From positions 1,719,445-1,783,444 of the forward strand of contig NW_019091391.1 of NCBI RefSeq assembly GCF_001949145.1: a stretch of DNA of 64,000 nucleotides, written 5' to 3'. The notes below the pieces were generated by a model, which saw only the letters and a list, made by a program, of their open reading frames with translations, did no database searches and was not told the origin of the DNA. A program made the translations under genes and the position numbers. Shown here piece by piece: positions 57,861 to 64,000 of the stretch; position 1 is the first letter of the stretch; each line of letters begins with the position of its first letter. This stretch comes from Acanthaster planci (Eukaryota > Echinodermata > Asteroidea > Valvatida > Acanthasteridae).

Positions 57861-60460
57861 TTCACATAACTTCCTGGGCACTGTTTAGGACCCCAAAGGC
57901 GTGGGGGACTCTAGTCAAGGAGGTGCGGGAAGAGATAGAAATGCACGTACATGTATGTAGAATCAAGTTCATTGTGCTGGGAGTTGGTTTGGGGGAGATC
58001 CTTCTGGCGAAAGAGAAGAAATGATTTTGGCTTCACCTGACTCTGTTTTATTGCTTCAAGATGAAAGGGGGATTGCTGATAAACTCAGACGAGTGAATTA
58101 CAGTAGCCAAGCCCCGCAGCCCTGAGATCACAGAATCGAAAATCATTTTGTTAAAAATCAGCTCTCCAGGTAATTGTAAAAGTCATCATGGTGGATCAGT
58201 CTGAGTTTAAGCCTACTCCATTGACACTGATACATATTACTCAGTCAAATTCGATGCGTGTTTGTACATTATATATTTGAATTTTGTATTCATGGAAATA
58301 AAGTAGTTTTTTATGAGCACATGGATGCTAATCAAAGCTTAACTTTGTTCAATAATCCTGCCGTAGGTTCATTTCAAAAACTTTCTAATAGCAGAGTTTA
58401 CAGTCTTCAGAGATCACTAGCACTACTGAAAAATTGGATTCTGTCAGGGACAAAATTTGGATACCTAACATTTTGCTAAAGACTAAGTGTGTGGACACAG
58501 GTGCCATTGTTCACAGCTGCACATGCTGTGACAGTAACAATCCTGATATGTGTCAAGCACAGCCCTTCACATTCAGAACACAAAAAGGAGCTCTGAACCT
58601 GTACTACAGGTGAGCATGCTTTCTTGGGCTTTGGATGAAAACCTCATTGCCTGCGGGAATATCTGATCTTACCATTAAACAGCAAGGGGCCTGCTCAGAT
58701 TTCTAGTAGTAGTGGCTTTTCAGGGAGAAGAGATGCAGTGATTTGCCAGACCACACAGGTAAAGTAATTCAGGTTTTGTGGGCTCCCTGCAGCAGTCCGG
58801 TGGCCTCCAGATAGTGGGGCCCAACCTGTTCATTGCAGTTTGAATGATGCATTCTGTTCAAAAAGTCACCTGTTTGGCTCCCTTTGCATTTTTTGAGATT
58901 CTAGAGGAAGTTCTTTCTTTTTTCCTATTTTCCCCACTTTCTTAATATAGGGACTTCTGTGGTGATACAGTGCGAGTAATCAAAATTCAATTTCTATAAA
59001 AAGTCCATCAAAAGGTGAGGCCCTACTTGTTGAACTGATGGGCTACGTGTATTTCATGTCACCATTGTTATAAAAAGTTCTGATGGTTCACAACTTCAAG
59101 CAATTTTGAGACAGCAAACTTCACTTATTTCAGAGGAAGCCTCATTAGATCTGTCATATGTGTCCATCAAGATGAGGAGTTGGGTGGAAATGAAGTCTGG
59201 GCCTGCTGACCTAGTAGGTGTTAATAAGGTGCAAATTGGGCATGGTGGGAGGTGTTAATATAGTCTGGTCCCAATTAATGACCCCAAGGTCACCTGTTTC
59301 ATGGTGTGATTCCATCCATCCTACATGCAACCTGCCTACAACAACCTCAGTGTGCATTGTATGGTGCAGAATTCCTGTACGTCAACTGTTGCAGAAGCAA
59401 GGCTTTCACTGGTAGAACCTATGCACATTGGCGGTTTTGTAGTAAAGTTTGCCACTTCTGACTCCGAGTCCCACTGGCTCAGGTCCAAGACTGAAGAATC
59501 CAAGTCTACACTCAAAAATCCAAGTCCTGGGTCCTTTAAATTTAATAAACCAATTTTTTTTATACACTTAAAACGTGGCACAACCTTTGAATAATCATGC
59601 ATCAATTGGTTACACACACTGCAGACATTAGGCCCCAGTTTGGTTCAGGAATTGGGAATAATTTCTTTACAAAAAGAGGAGCGATATGTCTCTTTATAGT
59701 GCCACTTAAAAGCATAGTCAATATTTGTAATGTAACATTTTTCTCCCAAAAATCTCCATATGCTTTGCAAGGCATAACTACAAAAGAAAAACTGAACTAC
59801 AAAAAGTAGGAATTTAATTATAAACTTAAAGCTTAAAAGAGCCTAAGTCCCATCATGTTTTAGGAATGTTTTATTGGGGAGAAATCCCCAGGTTTATTTG
59901 AATTTACATTGGACGCCTGCTGAGGATGGGTAACAGTCACTTTTGGTTGAACTTGGGCTGAGACCTCGAGTCTTTTGGACTGAGTCAGAGTCCCTACAAA
60001 AACTGAGTCAGTGTCCATCAAAAAGTGGACTCAAGTCCCACAACAGTGCTGCATTGTGCCCTGTTGACATGTTTGGAGAGGCTTGAGAGGCTGGAACTTC
60101 GGGCCTGCAACCACATAATCTATACTCCTGTATGTAACTTGTATCGGAAAGGAATGCATCCACCTCGGCTGAAAACATCTTGGAATCCATGTGCTTCATA
60201 GTCACTACTATCTGCCGTCCTCACTTTGAAATATTTCCATTATGTCTTGGTTTTCAGCAGTCAAGGCCAGCAGACATTTGCTAACTTGTAGAAGCCACGA
60301 TTATATGTCAAGAAAACGGTTGTCATTCGATCATTTTGCTGGGTTTTGCTCTTGGTTTCTTTCATTAATGCTGACAGATGAGTGGAGAAGCCCATAACAG
60401 TGAAAAATCAATTAAACTCGGAACAATATCCTGACAACCTTTGCCAAGTTGTTATCTTTT
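57861..60460. other. Intronic sequence, no gene seen
   Basis: CpG-poor sequence with only short frames. Degenerate GACTC/GAGTC-rich segments occur at about 59455-59535 and 59945-60045. Within the second, ACTGAGTCAGAGTCC and ACTGAGTCAGTGTCC form an imperfect tandem pair of about 24-base units at about 59978-60024. Confidence 0.35.
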
Positions 60461-60464
60461 CAAG

Positions 60465-60616
60465 CACTGGCAGAGGAATTGACAGAAGACTGGCTTCCCA
60501 CCCCCCCCCACTTTTGGCAGATCTTATAATTGGGCAGGGCTTCATGGATCGGACTGTTAATGGCTGATGCCCAATGGTCTCACAACAGCCCCCCCCTTGA
60601 AACTTGTTCCGCCTTT
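60465..60616 (-). mobile_element. Repeat family A, copy 4
   Basis: On the minus strand: AGGCGGAACAAGTTTCAAGG, a G-run, GAGACCATTGGGCATCAGCC, ATTAACAGTCCGATCC, GATCTGCCAAAAG and a G/C-tract. The CCGCC end at 60609-60613 matches the family start. The internal GGGGCCAGGCCCC block is missing or diverged in this copy. Confidence 0.65.
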
Positions 60617-61683
60617 GCTGTTTTCAGGCCTCTCTAAGCGTATGTTTAATTGTAAAGTTTTGTAAAAAAAAGTTTTGAATTCTTGGGAGGAAAACAGGCA
60701 TTCCAAGGATGTTTACCCAGGAGCTGGAAAGTACATTCAAGCTAATCCGGTTGTCCCTGCTCACACTGGAACTGCACCATGGTATTGACTTGCAGGGCTT
60801 TATCTGGCTGTGCTTAGTGCCAATATTAAGTTATATCTTCCATAACTTGATTAACCCCCATGGAGACCCCAATCTGTTGAAAAACTTGACTCGCGCACAG
60901 AGATGATCAGCTGCCCGGCCGAGGCCGGGGCCAGTTCAGAACGTGTTTCAAATTTAAGGCCCGGTTGGCAAACCGATCTTTCAACCTTTTTAATTTCACG
61001 GCCTTTACTCTGACAGACGGATGCACTCCAGACCAGATTGAGACCGCAAAGGTGTTGTAACTTAGAAAAGAAGAAGGAAAAAATACCGAGAATTAAGTCA
61101 AACAGTGTTGAGAGACTCTCAGTCTGGGGGATGAGTTGTTGGCCATGTGTACGGATGTCTGTCATGCAGTAATCAAATTCTGGGCAGTGAAATTTGTCTG
61201 TTGGGGGAAAAAATGCCAATAAAGCTGAGAAGGGTTATAAAAAAAATGGCAGGAATTGTCATGAGGGGTAATTATTTGGAGGTTCCTACCATGAGACGGA
61301 GGCCAGGTATGCCTTGGAAGATTGGCAAGGGGCAGATGATTGAGAAGGGAGAAAAATCAAGGATGCAAGAGGCTTTTTTTCAAACTGGATATCCAGCTTC
61401 CGGGATCGCAAAGCTTCATGCATATGTGGCACTTGAGCCATCAAATGATGTACAGCATCTGCCAGGGTTGAGTTCCTCGATACTCATCATGTCTTGAATG
61501 ACAGTGAACTCAACAGCATGGGTGATATCGTCAACCAGGAAGTTATAAATTTTGATCCCAAACAGGGCGAGGTTTTTTGGACCATCTCAGCCTCACAGCC
61601 CCAGAACCCCACTGCCCCATTCCCATTTTCTTTTTAAAACTTGCCATATAAGCAAAGACACTCATTTTCAGTAATGTGAAGTT
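60617..61683. other. Intronic sequence with CpG-retaining patch, no gene supported
   Basis: About 60900-61040 holds roughly ten CpG including GGCCGAGGCCGGGG, a G/C-rich imperfect palindrome. Open frames of 122 codons on the minus strand and 116 on the plus strand partly overlap near 61150-61220; neither has a recognisable domain. Confidence 0.3.
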
Positions 61684-61964
61684 TCAACTTATCTGACCCA
61701 TGGTTATGATGGTCATTTGAAGTTCAAGGCTACCCAAATATTTGCCAATGTGCATCAAGTTTGTCTGTGGAGAAAATGTAGATTTTTGGCTCCCTGTCTC
61801 GGAAAAATTTGCACTGCACAGGATTGGTATGCTTGATTTCTACAAAATTGGTGTCAAAATGACTGCAGTATATCATTAGAAACAACCCCTGAATGCTTGG
61901 CGCATGAAAAAATGAACTACCAGAAAAAAGTACCCCCCCCCCATCTTTTAGGGTAAAAAAGAAG
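61684..61964 (+). repeat. Repeat family B, copy 2
   Basis: It matches 47236-47548 in order: GGTTATGATGGTCATTTGAA, CTACAAAATTGGTGTCAAAA, a C-run and ATCTTTTAGGGTAAAAAAG. The two copies are about 14.4 kb apart in the same orientation and clearly diverged. Confidence 0.65.
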
Positions 61965-64000
61965 TGTTGATCACTCTCTATGTACGGCCTTTTTTCAAAA
62001 CTTCATTGTGGTTTGGCAACGATGTTTGATAGAACATTCTTCAAACACGAACAGTTGGCGTGTGTACATTGTGTCATCAGAGTTTGTGAATACACGCCTT
62101 GCATTAGGTAGTCGGAGGAAACCAAGCTATCTTTAGAAACAATAAGAGTTGGCAACCAGATATTAGGGCTCCTGAACATGCACCGTCTGTCAGATGACAT
62201 TCCTGTAGGAACCATTATGGCCATTAGGTGATTGAAAATTGCAGTGCGTACGTGAGCCATTTGTCTGCAGGAAAATTTGGATCTTTCCTCAATGCCAGCA
62301 AACGTACATTCTGTGAACAGTAATCTTGGCCAAAAAAAGCAAGTATGCAGTGCTGGATTGTGTTGCACAGATTTAATGATAGTTTTCTTTGAGGTACGCT
62401 CAAGTTCTTAAAAAACATCATTCTTAAAACTTACCTTGTAAGACTCAAAGAGTTTTGGGGGTGCTTTCAAGCAAACCTCTAAAAAACTGACCTCCTTATG
62501 CAGTTGCCCACAAAAAGTGTATTACTATTACTGTGTTGAGTCCATTTTTGTAAAGACCATTAACAGTCATCTACGTCATCCTACGTCATTTCTTTAAAAG
62601 CTGTTCTTGCAAATGCGTACTCATTTCATATGAAGCATATGTGTACTTCAGCACAGTGATGTGAATTTTCTCCCGTATCAAACCTGTATTTCTGAATTCT
62701 AATCAAGAGGGGGGGCAGTGCCCAAGTTGGCCTTATGGCCTTGCAGATATTCCAACAGAGGTACAGTAATTATAGCCATCCTGAAACAGGATCCCTGAGA
62801 TTCCTCAATGATGACTGGGAGGAGAGACCTCATCTCTTCGGCTCCTCCATGGTCGGAAAGCCAAGGTCAGGCCCCCAGCCCTTCCAACAGTTCTGTTCTC
62901 ATCAAGGAAATGGAGCAAGCTTCCCAAATGAAATCCTTTTTCGTTGCATTTGGCACATATTTGAGTTGTACCCTCCATCCTTTTGTGGTTGAGTAGGTTG
63001 GTTTTTTTTGTTTTTGATGCTGGTGGTGAAATGTGTGGATTGTTGGAAGTCATGCCAGAGAACCAATCAGTACCTGCCGAATGTTAAATTGGACCCTGAT
63101 CAAATGAATGTGTCAATCAGTGGGATATATATCACAGTTTTTTTCTGTTTCTGTGTCTGTTCTATTCTGTTTGTGGCTCTCCTGGGATATTGGGATCTGT
63201 CAAAATATCTGGGGCGAACACATCATTTGGTGACATGGAAGCTTTCCTGATACGCATCATGAAATTTAAGTGAAATTTTGACATTTTTGTACCAGTAGCA
63301 CGTAGGTGTGCTAGATCTGTATCCGATGGAGTGCTAACGCACGTGGTGAGACTTGGAATTGTGTATGATTGAATCCATGGAGGCGAAGTAATAAGATGAA
63401 GCTGAATGAAGCTTTTCTCACACCTGTTCAATTCCTTTGTTATATATTTTCATGGCATGGAAAACCCTGTTTAAGACAATCTTTAGCTTAAAAGTTATGA
63501 AAGGCGAAACTCAAAAAAAGATTTCATGTTGGAAAGTTTAAAGTCCAGGACCTACATGTACTCAACATTGCTTTTTTTGCATGATCATCTTACATTTTAT
63601 CACGTATATCCTCAGTTATTGTCATTTTTGAAACTTCAGTTTTGTGAGAATTCATGCAGTTACCTTTATAGTCTTTATTGCAGTTTGGAATATGTACATG
63701 TACAGCATGTGTAATGTGTGATCAGTGAAAAATGGTATTACAAGTTTGGGGTAATTCCAGTAAGGTGCAACTTTTCCCCAGGGTCCAGGAGTTTCTGGTT
63801 TTATTTTTATAAACAGCGAAACCGAAAGTTTTCTTGACGGTGAGCACCAAATGACTTGGTTGCTGAGAAAATTTAATTATACAATGGGAAATGTTGCATT
63901 ATTTTGTGTGACACGCCCGACTGTTGATACTTCCTGGAGCAGATTTTTCACTTTCTTGCACTTTATGGTTGTAAACATGGTCTGGAAAAGAAAACTTGAG
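61965..64000. other. Intronic sequence, no gene seen
   Basis: Two frames are open at 62735-62996 on the plus strand but neither peptide is recognisable and no trusted splice sites flank them. TACATGTA-type palindromes recur at about 63551 and 63691. No RNA gene or transposon protein was recognised to the end of the window. Confidence 0.35.

Larger units (their letters stand above)
9621..64000 (+). other. Presumed giant first intron (more than 54 kb) of the signal-peptide gene
   Basis: The stretch starts at the GTAAGT donor at 9621 and I found no convincing acceptor-coding-donor combination to the end of the window. CpG is frequent to about 11.9 kb and then drops to about 2-4 per 240 bases with matching abundance of TG and CA, as expected for the methylated body of a transcribed gene in an invertebrate with mosaic methylation. 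Short CpG-retaining patches and mobile-element remnants are scattered through it. Other genes nested in either strand cannot be excluded by eye, but no open frame shows a recognisable domain. Confidence 0.4.

Noticed and set aside
1-64000. CRISPR array, prokaryotic defence system, virus or toxin gene
   Set aside because: No regularly spaced identical repeats, no ribosome binding sites or operon structure, and no recognisable polymerase, integrase, capsid or toxin motif.

Overview
This looks like nuclear DNA from a metazoan, most likely a marine invertebrate; an echinoderm or other marine deuterostome is my guess. The evidence is low coding density, GT-AG type splice signals, tRNA-derived SINE-like sequence, many small foldback or non-autonomous DNA elements, and strong over-use of the palindrome TACATGTA. 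I see no operons, no bacterial genes, no CRISPR array and no recognisable virus. No gene could be identified by name.

Layout. Positions 1 to about 11,900 are CpG-rich and look intergenic or promoter-like. They hold a dense promoter-type motif cluster at about 1,395-1,475 and G/C-rich mobile-element debris at 3,566-3,876. A candidate first coding exon of a nuclear-encoded mitochondrial protein follows at 4,006-4,111, with an AAGGTCA half-site just upstream. There is an assembly gap at 7,432-7,638. A second candidate first coding exon lies at 9,509/9,542-9,620: it encodes a classical signal peptide and ends at an ideal donor, leaving a phase-1 intron. From about 12 kb to the end, CpG falls sharply and stays low except in short patches. 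I read this as the methylated body of one long first intron (more than 54 kb) of that secreted or membrane-protein gene, transcribed on the + strand. I could not recognise any downstream exon.

Inside the presumed intron the clearest structures are: a tRNA-like SINE on the minus strand bracketed by about 70-bp direct repeats (20,079-20,416); four copies of one roughly 150-190-bp G/C-tract element (three within 4.3 kb at 40.9-45.2 kb, one at 60.5 kb); a two-copy roughly 300-bp dispersed repeat (47.2 and 61.7 kb); several foldback or MITE-like elements (21.4, 23.3, 42.7, 51.0 and 56.8 kb); and an hAT-like terminus (53.4 kb). Several CpG-retaining patches carry clustered transcription-factor-like motifs (24.1, 29.1, 31.0, 46.0, 50.4, 57.7 kb) and are candidate intronic enhancers or an internal promoter.

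Most open reading frames in the window (up to 215 codons) have no recognisable domains and are about what chance would give, so I do not annotate them as genes. I did not find a convincing new multi-gene system. The most distinctive signals are the CpG step that marks a giant intron, the bracketed SINE, the clustered repeat family and the foldback elements.
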